Assembly (NCBI RefSeq): GCF_036711975.1 | Contig: NC_091967.1 | Location: forward strand, 13,268,001-13,332,000 | Direction of reading: 5' to 3' | DNA length: 64,000 nt | Origin: Onthophagus taurus | Lineage: Eukaryota > Arthropoda > Insecta > Coleoptera > Scarabaeidae | In this document: positions 1 to 13,813 of the stretch, one piece after another | Position numbering within the stretch: position 1 is the first letter of the stretch | Layout: the number at the start of each line of letters is the position of its first letter | Position numbers and translations under genes: made by a program | The notes under the pieces: generated by a model | Told to the model about the DNA's origin: nothing | The model's input: the letters and a program-made list of their open reading frames with translations, nothing else | Database searches by the model: none

Positions 1-1397
1 TACCGGATATAAATAACAATATAAATTATCCAGTAATGGTTTGGATTCATGGCGGCGGATTTTATGAAGGAGATAATGGTTATGAATTATATCCACCAGA
101 AAATTTCGTAAAACAAGGCATTGTAGTGGTTACAATTGCTTATCGATTAGGAATATTTGGATTTTTTCATACGGGTGATTTAGTGTCACCAGGGAATAAT
201 GGAATACGAGATCAAATTATGGCGTTAAAATGGGTAAATGAAAACATTGAAAAATTCGGTGGTGATAAAAATAAAGTAACAATTTCGGGTGAAAGTGCAG
301 GAGGCATGGCTGTTTCCCATTTAATATTATCACCGTTATCTAAAGGATTATTTCAAAAAGCGATTATTCAAAGTGGCTCCTCTATTATGGCGCCGGCGAT
401 AGGAGAAGAGCAACCAATTTACGCATTTACAACCGGATCATTATTAGGAATCAATGCCAACAATAGTCAGGAATTAGTTACAAAGCTTCGAAATGTTGAT
501 TTTAGAGAACTAGAAGCGGCTTCTACAAGAGCTGGAGCTGATACAGGTCAACGTTTAATAGCATATACGGTAGTCATTGAACCAAAACATCAAAACGCTG
601 TTATCTCAAAATCGCCATATGAAATGTTGGAAAATGGGGAATATAATAAGGTTCCAATTTTAATGGGATTTAATTCAAATGAAGGTGATGGTCTTCCAGA
701 TATGCTTCTTCGATCGCTTTTAAAGGAAAGCAAATTAGCTCCCTATAATTTGGTTCCGATAGGATTAAATTTGAATGCATCAAGCGATACAAACACCATA
801 AATTATGTTGGTACACTTATTAAAGAATATTATTTTCCGGGTAGTACTACAGATTATACTGATGCTGATTTTCAACATGTAAGTACAATTTTTGATTTTA
901 TATTTTATCGAGGAAAAATTTATTACTAATTTTTATTTATTAATTAGTGGTTTGGTGATATGGTCATGACGCGAGCATTAATACAACAAGGAATCTTCCT
1001 TTCAAAACACACTGTCGTTTACTTTTACGAGTTCAATTGTATTGGACGTCTGGGTAATCCTTTGAGGACTAATTGGAATGCCGTCGGTCATGCTGAAGAA
1101 CTAAATTATTTATTCACCAGACGAACGCAACCGAGAATTTTATCTGACGATGATAAAATTTGTAGTCAACGAGTAGTAAAACTATGGGGAAATTTTATTA
1201 AATTTGGAAATCCAACCCCAAATAAAGATGCTTTGTTACAAGGAATTATTTGGCCAAAAACGGCTCCGGTGCCAAATATGAAATATTTACATCTGGACAA
1301 AAACTTGTCACTCAGAACTAACCCAAATGAGAAAGATTATCAATTTTGGAATAATATATTCAACACTTACGGAAAAAGGCCATTTAAAATATATTAA
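1..1397 (+). CDS. Secreted-type carboxylesterase, 5'-truncated by window edge (copy A)
   Basis: Alpha/beta hydrolase of the insect carboxylesterase family, expected to hydrolyse carboxylic esters. Exons read as 1(partial)-878 and 948-1397; both borders are phase 0, with donor GTAAGT at 879 and acceptor TTAG ending at 947. The 5' exons (signal peptide, N-terminal domain) lie left of the window. Visible motifs are the oxyanion loop HGGGF, the YRLGIFGF strand, the nucleophile elbow GESAGG (Ser codon at 294-296), the acid in NSNEGDG, and the catalytic His in GHAEELNYLF in the last exon. The triad is therefore complete. GESAG rather than GQSAG argues against juvenile hormone esterase. It is closely similar along its length to the minus-strand copy at 2411-7186 and faces it tail to tail, so the pair probably arose by local inverted duplication. 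It lacks the last intron of the other copy. The natural substrate cannot be told. Confidence 0.9.
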
Positions 1398-1430
1398 AAC
1401 TTCTATACATTTTAGAATTGTGATGTTTTT

Positions 1431-1436
1431 AATAAA
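1431..1436 (+). terminator. Poly(A) signal of esterase copy A
   Basis: AATAAA lies 34 bases after the stop codon of esterase copy A, in T-rich DNA. It is a suitable 3' end for that transcript. Confidence 0.5.
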
Positions 1437-2410
1437 TATTATATAGTTGCTGCACCTAAATTGTGTTGTTTCAGATAACACCTTATACTACAGTTTTGTA
1501 TTAGAAACCATGACACTAATGTACTTGTAAATATTTATTGTTTACAAATATTTATTATTTTATGATATTTATTTTTATATTCTATTTACCATTATAATTT
1601 ATTTTCTGTATATTTTTTTTGTGAAAAATAATTTGTTTTTGGTATTAATTTTCGGACCATATTTGCATATTAGTCAGTGTGACATTAGGCAAAGTGACAT
1701 TTTTGTACATTTATAATTTGGCATCCTTCTGAACACCGTTTGAATTATACAGGTTGAGCAACTATGCCTAAATCTGGCAAATATTACATCTAGAATCCTG
1801 GTATCTTAAAATAGGCATGTCTCAAATTTTGTATAATTCTAGCTCATTTACGGGAAAATTAGGCATTTCCAGACTTATTTCTACTCTGTATTGTTCTGAG
1901 CCAAGCTTCAAAGGTATACTGTTGCATAACAGCTACATGTATGGACCGTTTTCATTCATTTGCTGTATTTCCATAAAGAACGAAACGGTATTTTTTATAT
2001 CGTGTACACAAATGCATTATTTATGTGTATATTATATACTTTTGTCTGCATGTGGAATAGGCGCTGTTAGTGACAATCATCAAAAAATTTTTTTTAAAGA
2101 GCACCTTTAATTTTGCAAATTTTTTAAATCTACATTTTTAAAATATCTTCTTAATATAATAATTATAAATTAGAAAATGCATATTAATAATTATTTAACT
2201 TTTGTTGTAGCACATTTTATTCATAGTATTAAGAATCGAGTTTTGAGGTAGTTTTGAAAACGAAAAAACTTCTTATCCTTCTTAATCCCAAAAATAAAAA
2301 GTTCTTGCACTACATCTAATTATAACTTTCTAGATCAGAAGTAGAATATTTAAAATAATAAATTATCTGTAATATCAGGTACATCTTATAATACAATAGA
2401 TATAATACAG
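1437..2410. other. Convergent intergenic DNA between the two esterases
   Basis: AT-rich spacer shared by the two 3' ends. TTTATT at 2216-2221 reads AATAAA on the minus strand and could serve the minus-strand esterase, about 190 bases past its stop. A 97-codon open frame at 1817-2110 has no recognisable motif and no similarity to the flanking esterases. Confidence 0.5.
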
Positions 2411-5400
2411 TTAAAAGGTCGTCAATGGTCTCTTTCCGTATGTCTCAAAGATATTGGTCCAAAATTGAAAATCTTCTTTATCTGGATTAATCCTGATTGA
2501 TAAGTTTTTGTCCACATGTAAGTAGCACATATTGGGTGTCGGGGCTGTTTTTGGCCAAATAATTTCTTGTAATAAAGGATCATTTTCAGGAGTTGGATTA
2601 CTAAAATCAAAAATTGCAAAATCAGAAAAATACAAACATCACAAATTTATCTTTTTACCTATATTTGACAAAATTTCCCCATAATTTTACTACTCTTTCA
2701 CTGCAAAGCTTATCCTCCGCAGATAAAACAGTTGGTTGTGTTAGTCTCTTAAATAAATAATTTAGTTCTTCAGCATGTCCGACGCCATTCCAATTAGATC
2801 TTAGAGGATTTCCCAAATATCCTATACAATTAAATTCGAAGAAATACACATCGGTGAACTTTGAAAGTAATAATCCTTGCTGTATTATTGGACGTATCAT
2901 GTGCGTATCTCCATACCACTAGTAATTGAGAACGTGAATTAATTCAAGACAATATTATATAATAATTTAATACTTACATGAACAAAGTGTGGTTCTGCAA
3001 AATTTGTTGTGTCACGGGGAAAGTAATGCTCTTTAATAAGTGCTCCAACTAAATTGGCAGTATTAGTATCATTTGGCGTATTCAAATTCAATCCAACAGG
3101 AACTAAAGTAGCTGGGGCTAAATTAGACGCTGTTAAGGCCATTCTAGCAAATGCATCCGGAAGACCATCACCTTCATTTGAGTTGAAACCCATTAAAATC
3201 GGAACTTTAGGAACTTCTCCATTTTCCAAAATTGCATACGGCGACTTTGAAAGAACAGCGTTTTCATGTTCTGGTTCAATAACTACCGTAAAAGGATATC
3301 TTATTAAAGGTTGCTCAACGGTTATAGCAATTCCAGCTCGTGAAGCAGCTGCTTGTAATTCTTTAAAATTGACCTTTTGAAGATGTGTAATTAATTCTTC
3401 GCTGTTAGTAGTATTTATATTTAATAATGATCCGGTTGCAAAAGCTAAGAGAGGTTGGTCAATTCCTACACCCACTGCAGAAATAGAAGCGCCACTTTCA
3501 GTAATCGCTTTATGAAACAATCCTTTGGTTAATGGCGAAGATAGTAAATGGGATACCGATATTCCTCCTGAACTTTCACCCCAAATTGTTATGGAATTTT
3601 TATCACCACCGAAACTTTCAATATTTTCGTTTACCCATTTTAACGCCATAATTTGATCTCTTAATCCGTTATTTCCTGGTGCGATTAAATCGCCCGTACT
3701 AATAAAACCGAATATTCCTAATCGATATGAAACTGTAACTACTATAATATTTTGTGTTACGAAATTCTCTGGTGGATATAAATCATAACCATTATCGCCT
3801 TCAAAAAATCCACCACCGTGTATCCAAACCATAACTGGATAAACTTGGTCAGTTCTTTTGCTCGGATCCTGTAAGAAAATAAATTTCATACTTTTAAATC
3901 ACTTTTGAACTTAAGGGGGAAAAGCTAATTAAAATTATATTACCATTGGTGTGTAAACATTTAAATATAGACAATCTTCGGATCCTTCAATCTTATCTGT
4001 TCGAACGTAAGTGCTCCTTGACTGCACACATTGTGGTTTTTGAGTGATTGTATCTCTGGTGTCTTTCCATTTTACTACTGGTTGTGGTGGCTAAAATCGA
4101 TTGAAAAGGATTTAAATATTTTTTTTATATCTAGAAATACTAAGGATAACAATCCTTCAACTTATGTAATAAATCGTTATGGTATCATCTTCCAAAATGA
4201 GTCAACATGTTGTTGACTCATTCTAATTTTACACGTAAGTCCGCACGTGTAGCTTAGATTCGAGAAACCAAAGTAATTACTTATACTGAGGTAGGATAAT
4301 TATTTAGCGCTGGACTATTTTGTTTTTACATTCGAAAAACTGTATTAATTTCATTTCATTTTTTTTAATGTTATTAATTTAAATTTAATAACGTGAACAC
4401 GTTTAAATGAATGGTAAATATAGAGAAATAACATTCGTTTAAATTTATCGTTGCAATTTGTTATACTGCACCATTAAGTAATTACGTGATTTTGAACTTG
4501 AACCTTTATTTTTATTCGCACGGGAAAGTTTTTAATTGTTCATGTTGTGGAAATAACAAGGAAAAAACATTAAAAACTGTTAATTGTTTGATGATTAATT
4601 TAATTTCAATGGAATCATAATTATATATATTCTTGTTTATAAATACTTATCGAACAAATGAACAAAAAAATATTAATAATAACTCATTAAAACACGTGCC
4701 CTATTGAAAACAGAAATAACATATTTAGTCTACGTAATTATTGTAATTGAGTTTCTTATTACTAATTTAATTTAAGTTTATTTAATTTCTTTTTATATTT
4801 TCGTGCCGACTTTTATCTGAATTTTTGCGATAAAGAAACACGTGGATTTAATGTTGATGAATTACTTTTTAATAAAAAATTAAATAAAATGGTTTTATCA
4901 TAAAATACTGTTTTAGTTCAACCAGGTTCAACGAGGATCAGTTCGTCATCACTTTCTCAGCTTTTTAAGTAGACAAGAATTAAAGCTTATTTTATAGAGC
5001 TCCAAGAGTTGGAAAGACATTGAAACACTGATTTTATTTTATCAGCATGAGAGCATCAACCTTCTATCCGAGGATTAGGATAGAGACAATGATGATTTGA
5101 AAATGATGGGGGATTGAACTCATTCGAAGTTTGAAATTAATAATCCTCAAGTTACAGCGAGCGAGCGGAGTCAATCCTTCTTAGAAATTAGATGAAGTAT
5201 TTAGTTTAGTTTAACACATTATGTTGCAGAGAAGATAATCTTGCATTGCAGATAAAGGTTGCAAATCATAAGGCACCTGTGTATTCCTCAAAATTCTGGA
5301 GACGAAGAAGATATCTTAATAAATCCTGGGATTAGAGTAAACTAGAATTTGCGAATTATGTTGGGATTGTATGGTACTCTTAAGAAATACATCTTCCCTA

Positions 5401-7186
5401 TTATAGCCATGTCGTATAGCTTTCTGGTGATATCAATAAAGGTTTTTCTCTAACTTCATAATATATACTATAGAAAAAATCCGAAAGGGCGAGGTTAAAT
5501 ATTGAGGTTGTGAAACGATTCTATGATAATGATATAGAAAGCAATTAGTTGATAATCGCGAAAATCTTAAGATTGTTGTTAAAAATTAAAAACATTGTTT
5601 TCATAATCTATAAATAAACTTGTCTAAGTTATTTATTCATTCAAGTCAAGGTATTATTAAAGTTGTTTTTGTGGCCCGAAACTAATGCAAACTAAATAAT
5701 TGTGGCAAGTTAATTAACAAAAATAAAGTGAAATTTTTGAAATAATAATTTCAACCTATTCTGATTAGCAATAACAAAAATCAACGTACATAATTTATGA
5801 TTCAACTATTATTTCACTTTACAAATTTCAAATACATTAGTAATTTTAAATAATTTTACGAATATTTTCTTATCAATAAAAATAGTGTGAATGTTTATAT
5901 AAAAATTAGTTTAAATAATTTTTAAATAGATTCACACAAAAGTCGATTTTACAAGAATGTCGAATATCCGTTAAACAACCTTTTTGTGTTAGTATTTGTT
6001 GAGTTATTAATAAACTCGTTTTCAATGAATTATTCGGAATAACATTATTAATTTATGCTGGCCGAGGTTTATTTTTTATAACATAATTTCCAAATTAAAC
6101 TCGATTTAGTGTTATTTTATCGATAATTATTGCGCTTTCTCCGTATTGTTGACAACTTATTTACTATAATTTAATTATGTTAAAGTTAACAGAGTTTAAA
6201 ATTAAATTTTAATTGGATATTATTTCATCGGGGTTAATAAAAATAATTTATTGCATAATTTTTGGTGCAACTTTTATTACTAATAATTGTTTAAATAAAA
6301 ATTATTAATACAATGAAATAAAAAATTATAATGTGAACAATGTGCAGTATAAACTCTGTTTTCTGCATAATTGTTCAACGATAATAAAAAGGAATTTATT
6401 GTAGTAAAAGGAATATTTATCAAATTACCTATTTTTTTACAGCAACCAGTGATTTAAATGTCAAATACAATTGTCAATTATTAAAATTAACATACTTGCT
6501 TGCCATGAGAATATTTCTAAATTAACAAAGGTATTAATCTTCAAAGTATATTGAAAAGTAGAATAAACAATTTCATCATTTTAGTTGTTGAATACCTAAT
6601 ATTAATAAACAAAAACGTTTCTAAAAATAGATACAAGTGATATAAAAAATTGTTGGATAATTTTGAAATTGAATTTTATAAAATATAACTTATAGTAGTT
6701 GCGTCGTTCTAAGTGTTAACTAAACGTTCAAATATTGAACACAAATAATCAGTATTTTTATCATGATTTCAAGTAGCTGGAGTTATTAATGCCGTGATAG
6801 TTAATATTCTAGTCTCAAAACTTAAAATTTGGTTATAACAACGATGCCGAAAATTATTGTGTATCTAATCTAGTAGATGATATAAACATATGATAAATAA
6901 TACTTGCATGCTATTTATAATTTGATAATTTTAAAGGCTTACCTGGAATCTGAGGCGTCCTAAAGGTGGTCTCGCAAAAGGTATTCCCAAATATGTGTAC
7001 ATATGACCATCTGAAGTCACTTTCTTCGCACCTCGTATAGTACCTTGCCTTGTATGTGCAACATAACCGGACTACATAATAAAAAAAATCTTAATAAAGT
7101 GTACTTTAATAATAAAATTCTTTACTTACTGTGATCAAACAAACAGAAAATATTACAAAAATCAATAAAAAACTTTTAAAAATCAT
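2411..7186 (-). CDS. Secreted carboxylesterase, complete six-exon gene (copy B)
   Basis: Predicted 557-aa secreted carboxylesterase (alpha/beta hydrolase). Exons, in transcript order: 7186-7130, 7071-6943, 4090-3944, 3868-2978, 2918-2659, 2600-2411. All have GT/AG borders and continuous phase. Exon 1 encodes a hydrophobic signal peptide (MIFKSFLLIFVIFSVCLIT). Exon 2 carries the family N-terminus (YLGIPFARPPLGRLRF). Exon 3 carries the Cys83-Cys102 loop ending SEDCLYLNVYTP. Exon 4 has oxyanion HGGGF (128-132), nucleophile GESSGG (Ser210) and acid Glu343 in NSNEGDG; exon 5 has His456 in GHAEELNYLF. The length is normal for the family. The C-terminus (PLTTF) has no KDEL-like signal, so secretion is likely rather than ER retention. 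Intron 2 is 2,852 bp, the others 58-75 bp. A TATA box lies upstream. GESSG instead of GQSAG argues against a juvenile hormone esterase. Substrate is unknown; general esterase or detoxification roles are inference. Confidence 0.93.
4091..6942 (-). other. Intron 2 of esterase copy B
   Basis: Large AT-rich intron, out of scale with the other 58-75 bp introns of the gene. A segment near 4,920-5,480 is less AT-rich than its surroundings and may be a decayed insertion, but I could not read a recognisable protein from it on either strand. Nothing else was identified. Confidence 0.5.
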
Positions 7187-7210
7187 GGTGTATAACAAAC
7201 ACCTCTCATA

Positions 7211-7249
7211 ACTGTGGTGGTCATACTTTTGCAGTTCGCTGCTTTTATA
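7211..7249 (-). promoter_or_regulatory. Core promoter of esterase copy B (TATA box and start site)
   Basis: On the minus strand TATAAAAG occupies 7249-7242. An initiator-like ACAGTT lies at 7216-7211, about 33-35 bases downstream, and the ATG is at 7186. This predicts a short 5' UTR of roughly 28 bases. The spacing is that of a canonical TATA/Inr promoter. Confidence 0.6.
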
Positions 7250-10200
7250 TGGATGCCCCACTCATTTCCTGCGGTATAGATAACCGTAAATCTTAACAGG
7301 TGATAAGAAATTTTAAAAAGCTTAACATTTCGCACATCCCGTAGATTCACGTTGAGTAAGATCAGTTTTTCCATAGAAATCATCATCGATACTAACACTA
7401 ACTAAAACCAACCACAACTGTTGAGTTTTCTTATTGTGTGTATGAATATAACAGAGAAAGCGATTCGAATTGCGAAATCGAGATGAATTTTGAACTGGTT
7501 TTCGAAATTGCAAGTCGACCTTGTCGGAATTTGAAGTGCGGTTTCGATCGACTGGCGGGCCTTCGTCCACATGTGGCCATTATTACCGTAGACATACGTA
7601 ATATAACCTTTCATAACCTCGGATAATCAGGGGCTTTTCTTGTATGAACATGAGATCGTACTCTTTGATCTGGGTTGTGGATCATTGGCGTTCGAATACG
7701 CCAATTTTATTTTTTTAAATTAAGACGATATCTTTGCAGTTATAGTTTGATATTTTTTTTGGGTTTGATTCAACTTGCATTTAATACATTCTACAAATGT
7801 GGATCAATTCATTGCCTAGTTACAGTAACTATTTGAGAATGTTGATTTAAAAATGAAAACATTTTGCTTATCTATGTTTATGTTGAGCAGGTGATAACAA
7901 AAAAAGTTTTGTTTTGACGTCAAACAGAAAATAAAAAAGCAATTTACAAATATTATTGTATATTAACTATATAGTAATCTACAATCTTTTTCCTCGCCCT
8001 TCATGCAAAAGTTTCCACTTTATCTCTTCGGTCTTTCTAATTTAACTCTTCTGATCTCTCTCTAAGATTCTATCAAGACTCTTCGATTGTTTTGTTTTAG
8101 ATTTAACCCTCAACATCCAGCCTCACGATATCAAGGCTATACTTCCCTAAAAATCATAACAAGCAACTTCGGATATATGATTTTTGTAATAAAATTGTTT
8201 TGAATGTTGGTAATTTAAAAAGAACGCCTTTGTTAAAAATCATTTTAATAGTTATATTTTATTGAAAATTGAACGAAAGTTGCAGTGTTAATATTAGAAA
8301 CAATATTTTTCCAGTATACCGACAAATTCATGAAAATTAAATTTTTTGCGATGTTGTTATGATATATTCAGGATATATAAACGTTTATCTTACCAAGATG
8401 AATCCGTTTATAAAAATCTCTCGTTTTACTTTGTGATCGTTCATTTACTTCTCTTTATCTTTCTTCATTTATTGTTCTACCATACATTTTTTTAGACCGC
8501 TTCTGTTAATTTTTCAATTTTCTTTGAGGCTTGTGGAGACTATTTATCGCATTTTTCTTATCATGTTCGATTAGTGTTTAAAGTTTGGAATAAAGTTTAT
8601 CAAAATCAAGAACTCATTCGTATTACTTTATTAATTACATAAAACGATAAGAAATATTATTGTTCCACTACAAAAATAAAATTATACTATAAAAAAAATA
8701 AATGAAACGTAAAATATATTTCTTATAAACAGATTACATGACGAATGACGTTTCCAATAATCTTAAATCCTATTAAATTTGATCGATTTTGTATCTGCCA
8801 GCATTTCGTCGGTGATGACGGGCTTTCAGTTACTCAATCACGATTCTCCCGACACCAATTAACACTTACACAATAAACATTTGTTTGATACATTATGCAA
8901 AATTCATTCGAAACAACGTTTTAATACTTTTGATAACGTGAGTATAAAAAGAGTTTCCGTGTCTTTTTTTTCGATTTGCAAGAACCCAGCAAACTTTCTG
9001 TCATGTTTATTTGTCTTGTTGTGAATTGTTTTATTCTTTGGCTCCTATATTAAAAATTCTAAGTACTGTGTTAGGGAGAGCGTTAAGACATTTATGAGAA
9101 ACTTGCAAGATGATCAGTTATAGTTTTTAAAAGCAACGAACTACCTAAAGACCACAGTTTTGGAGAAAATCGTATTTCATACTACTTTAAGTATTGGACA
9201 CGTAAGTATTGGAAAATTAACATGGAGTGAGTACTTTATAAGTAAAATCTTTATAGTATTATCGTCGTTATTATCAGCTGTTGGATTGATATAAATAAAA
9301 TTATGGTAATTGTGGTTACTGAAGTCATATCATGTAAATGATATGACTTATAAGCGTCCTTTGCCCATTGTTCATTCTGAATTTTAACAAGATCTGCTTA
9401 TGAATTGAGGGATATCGGTCTCAATTGTACTATTCCATAAATATTTGCTAGGAAATTTTGCTTGACTCAAGATGTGCAGAAAGAAAGATGAATGTTGCCC
9501 ATCGCAGAACAAGAAATCTGAAGTTCTTAATAAATTAACTTGGCAATACGTAGCATGTTTTGTCTTATAATTCCTAGGTTCCCATTGATGATTTTTGGTA
9601 TTAGTTGACCAAGCTAACTCCTAAACTCACATATGTAGCTAGAATATTATAATCGAAAATTTTCTTTTATGCTGTTTGATATGATTTTTTATAATTATTG
9701 CAGTATATGCAGTTACAACATATTTCTAACGTACTATTTCTACTTTCTATTTTCTAACATATTCTAATGTACATTTCAGAGTAAACCATCAATATCTGTA
9801 TCTTGAAGTTTTCAGTGATTAATAGATCTAGTAAATTTTGTCCATTTTTTCATCATTGTATTATTATTTCCTTTAACTTGTTTGATTATCTTTTGTAAGA
9901 TTCGGCATATCAGCTTGTTCGTATAGAAATCTTCTTGACAGAATGAGATGTCGTTTGTGCATAACTAATGGTCGTGTTTACTAAAGTACTTTTTGTTGGT
10001 AGCTTATCTAAAATTTCAATAATTAAGGAAGAAAATTATTATATAAGCGTTAAATTTTGGGCCAACATTTCATTTTAATTTTTTCATTTTGTACTTTCTT
10101 TTCAGGTTAATTTGATTATAGTCCATTAACAGTTTCATTCATCATGTTCGCGTTCTGTACAGAAATGTTCAAAAAATCCTGATAAGATTAATACAAATAT

Positions 10201-13190
10201 CTCCAGATGATTCCAAGACAAGAAAATCAATAAAACGAAAAAAGGGGTCATTTGACCACGTTTTTATTATTAACTACATCGTAATTAATAACTACCTTGA
10301 GTTATTGAGCCAAAACTATTTAGAACAGATTGCTTCTCCATAGAAAAATGAATGGTGGTAAGGTTAGTAATAAGGTCAGATATAATATTATTACCATTGG
10401 ATAAAGCCTTGAAATTAAACTTTTTACTTGTAATTATTAATAATTTTATTTAATTAAGCGAGTTTGGTTCAAAAACTTGTTTGGAGTTGCTCAAAATGCG
10501 ATAAAGTTATACATCATAATAGAAAATGATAGATTTTAAAATAATTAAAATATTTTTTTATATACGATGTCGGTTTCAAACTGTTATACATCAATTAAGA
10601 AATATTAAGTTGAAGAGTAGTGACTGAATTTATTAAGCATAAAAGGAAACATATCACGTTCTCCTTTTTATTTTTTATTCGTATACTTTTACATTATTCA
10701 GTAAACTTGGTTATTACGAAGGTTAATTTTTGCATTTATTTAATATACCGATTTATGTAACATATTTATATTTCATTGAGTAATTGTAAATAATAATAAA
10801 ATTTTAATTGTTTCCATTTTTACTTATTTGATATTTTACTGATATAAATTTATGTTAGATGAATATACAGTAGGAAATTATTAATGAATATCATTTAAAG
10901 TCAGTTAGTCATACACGTGGTACTTATATCCCATACACCTGATACCTAATGTTTTTGATTATTATCATGTAAAGTGGCATGTGGATTCAATAATGTGTAA
11001 AGTTTATGTATGCCATAAAGATTATGTACTTACGCATATTTTTTATTAAGTTTAAACAATGCAAAATACAAAAAAATAATGCGATAATAGGAAATGAGAG
11101 CATGATAAAAAAATAGAGTACTCATTTATTATTTATCTGTACGTGGACTAATAACGGATTAACCGTTATGAGAACAACAATTGGAATTATTGTTATAAAA
11201 CTGGGTAATTGGAACGATCTACGGAAATATAAGACAGAAGGAATCGTAAGTTAGAATTAGTTTTATTTCCTTCAATTGTCTCTTTAATTTAAAATGTTCG
11301 ATTGGTGTCAAATAAAGGATTATTTATGACATTCTTTTACAAACGAAATGTAACAAGAATTTTTTCGATGTTGTTCAAATCTACTATTGAGCATAATCGT
11401 GATTCAAAAACAATAAGTCGAAACGTGATTCCGTATAGTTTAGAAAAAATAACAATCATCGGTCAAAAGGAGAAATACTAAATTACGAGCATACTTTGTT
11501 ACTATGCAATTGTGTAAGTTAACAATTTTTTCAATAGTTGCCGTTAAACAATTTCATATTTGAATAGTTTTCCTTGGTGAGCATAATGTGTTTGAACACA
11601 TATCCAACATTTTCCAAATATACTTGAGTGATAAACGAATAACGTTTTAAATATGTTGTGTTTTATTTATAAGAGCTTAAGTGCATCTTTTTCTTTCTTG
11701 CTATATTTCAAAGTTCAAAGATTTTTACATTTTTGCTAAATTTGATATCATCCTTATCTTTTTTAATAATAATAGCTTAAGTAACCTTTTAGTCAACTAT
11801 AAAATTAAACAAAGTTTGTTTGATAAATGATGCGTTTACTCCATCATAGTAAATAAGTCCGCTCCAAAATAACACTAAAAATATTTTTTGTACCAAAAAT
11901 TTTATCTTCACCAAATTATTATACATAAATAAGTAATTAAGATAATCACTGTCGAATATTAGGCAGAAATAAAGTCTGTCAACATACATAAATCATAATA
12001 GATAAACCAATTATTTATATCAAATCCGGTTGTCAAAAATAATAAATTGGTAATATGTTTAAAAGATGATGATTATACGAGGTCAGTTTTTTAATAAAAT
12101 TAATTTTTATTTCTTAATATTAGGCAACCAAATAATCACATTTTCTGATATAGAAACCGTTAAAATTTTACAACATCCTACATTTCTTTTAATTCACAAA
12201 AATGCAAATACTAGGACATTGTTTTAAGTGGTCATAGTAGAAACGGTTTTCTCGGTTATTATTAGTCACAATGCGATGGTCCCATTTCTTTTACCAGAAT
12301 TTTCTTTCCGTGGGAACGCAAAATCCACGAAGCAAAATTACCTCCCGTTGCAATTGTATCACTAACTGTATTGTATCGTACCGCATGTGTGTGCGATAAT
12401 TGATTTTGCATGCGCCAACCTGTAACGTTTCATATGCAACATCATCATGAAATCGAGAAATCTTGTAATGTTATTTTCACCATGTGTTGCTATTTCCATG
12501 CGAATAGTGTTAAAATATTTTATAATGTAATTTTTGCAATTTTTAAAAATTTACATTAATTTGATGCAGTTATTCCTGAAACTATGTTTTCAACTTAGTT
12601 AAAATTTTGGAAAAATGTGTCAAACATTTATAAAAGTATGTGGATAAACTTGGAAAAGATAAGAGTACGTCTAAGATATAACTTGAAATGAAGCAATAAA
12701 CCTATCAAGTCCACGTTTATCACGCTTGAAATATCCCCTTCTTGTATACTGGTTTAAAGCCCGTCTCGTCGTATTTTTGGTTTTAGTGCTGAAAGCTTAA
12801 CTTGATCGATCTGTCATCGTCCTCGTCGTCGCTGTAACTCTTCTGACGTATAGAAAAAGTTATAAGATACTATTTTTGCTGACGTACGAAGGTGGTAGTA
12901 TTTTTATCCTTATTTGCTTTAAGGGTAAACATTATCTTGATAGCCAATCCTGTCATATAATTAGATATTTTTCTTGGAAATAAAATTAATTTAATAAAAA
13001 AATACCCCTTCCATTTATTAAAAACTCACCGCAAATGAACTTTTAAAGTGAAAGTTTCTAAATGGCCATGTCATTACTTGTAAATTTTCATTACAAAAAA
13101 GCTTATATTGAATTTTAATTCTTAAAAGATTTCAAGTAAAAAGAATCTTAAGTGTTTAGGTGTGTTTATTATAGCACTTATTCCACCACC
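7250..13190. other. Gene-free AT-rich interval
   Basis: No supported gene. Open frames around 7,400-7,626 lie just upstream of the esterase promoter, overlap each other on both strands and show no motif. A perfect 11-bp hairpin is at 9322-9349. The rest is simple AT-rich sequence in which I see nothing definite. Confidence 0.5.
9322..9349. repeat. Perfect 11-bp inverted repeat
   Basis: Arms AAGTCATATCA (9322-9332) and TGATATGACTT (9339-9349) flank a 6-base loop. Function unknown. It could be a remnant of a small foldback element, or chance. Confidence 0.6.
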
Positions 13191-13503
13191 AACAGATGTC
13201 TGGTCGCTGCATAGTGAAATTGTCTCTACTACAACTTTTTGTAGGCCATCGAAGACTGGACTCTCTACATGAGCGATATCCTCAGTACGATTTGAGCTCT
13301 CAGTTTGAGTGCGTGCTGCTGCGAGCGTGAGTTTAATCGCTTAAACGAAACACGTGGGGAGTCTTTAACCTCAAGGGTATAAGTGGTATCTATTGAGAGT
13401 TTGTAAACTAGGTTTGGATGTCCGACGGATAGATCGAGATTCACTATAAAGGTCAGTATGTTACCCAGTAACGTTAGTCTCGAGGAATCATTTCAGTGTG
13501 CGG
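13190..13503 (+). promoter_or_regulatory. Possible distal 5' exon / promoter region
   Basis: This stretch is richer in GC than its surroundings. It contains an initiator-like TCAGTTTGAGTGCG near 13297, a possible donor GTGAGT just after it, a TATAAA near 13444, and a TCAGTG followed by GTAAAC near 13490-13506. The lipase gene downstream appears to have an acceptor in front of its 5' UTR exon, so it needs an upstream first exon; this is one candidate. There is no direct link beyond orientation, and short matches of this kind also arise by chance. Confidence 0.22.
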
Positions 13504-13813
13504 TAAACTTTCTTAAACTATAAAAAAAGTTTTTCAATTTGATTAAAGAAATGTTTGATCTAAACTTTTTAATTTGTTTTTCTTTTATATGAATTTACGA
13601 GGGAATAAGTAATTGAAACTGGCTTGAGTTGTAGCCAATTCCTTTAATATAATGAATTTTGAAATTTTGATTTTAAAATATATTCCGATAAGATGGTAAA
13701 AAATTATTAAAATAATTCATAACATAACTAATGGGCATTCTTATTGAATATTAGAAGTGTTCTGGTATACTCAAGTATAGGAGTGCTTTGAACCTAAAAA
13801 GTATACGCAGAAT

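Noticed and set aside
1817..2110. 97-codon open frame between the esterases
   Set aside because: No motif, no splice signals or similarity, and positioned in the shared 3' flank; likely chance.
3054..3380. 108-codon plus-strand open frame
   Set aside because: It lies antisense within exon 4 of the minus-strand esterase, whose sense frame has clear family motifs.
7402..7626. Overlapping open frames on both strands upstream of the esterase promoter
   Set aside because: Mutually overlapping frames with no signal peptide or domain; neither extends into splice sites that make sense.
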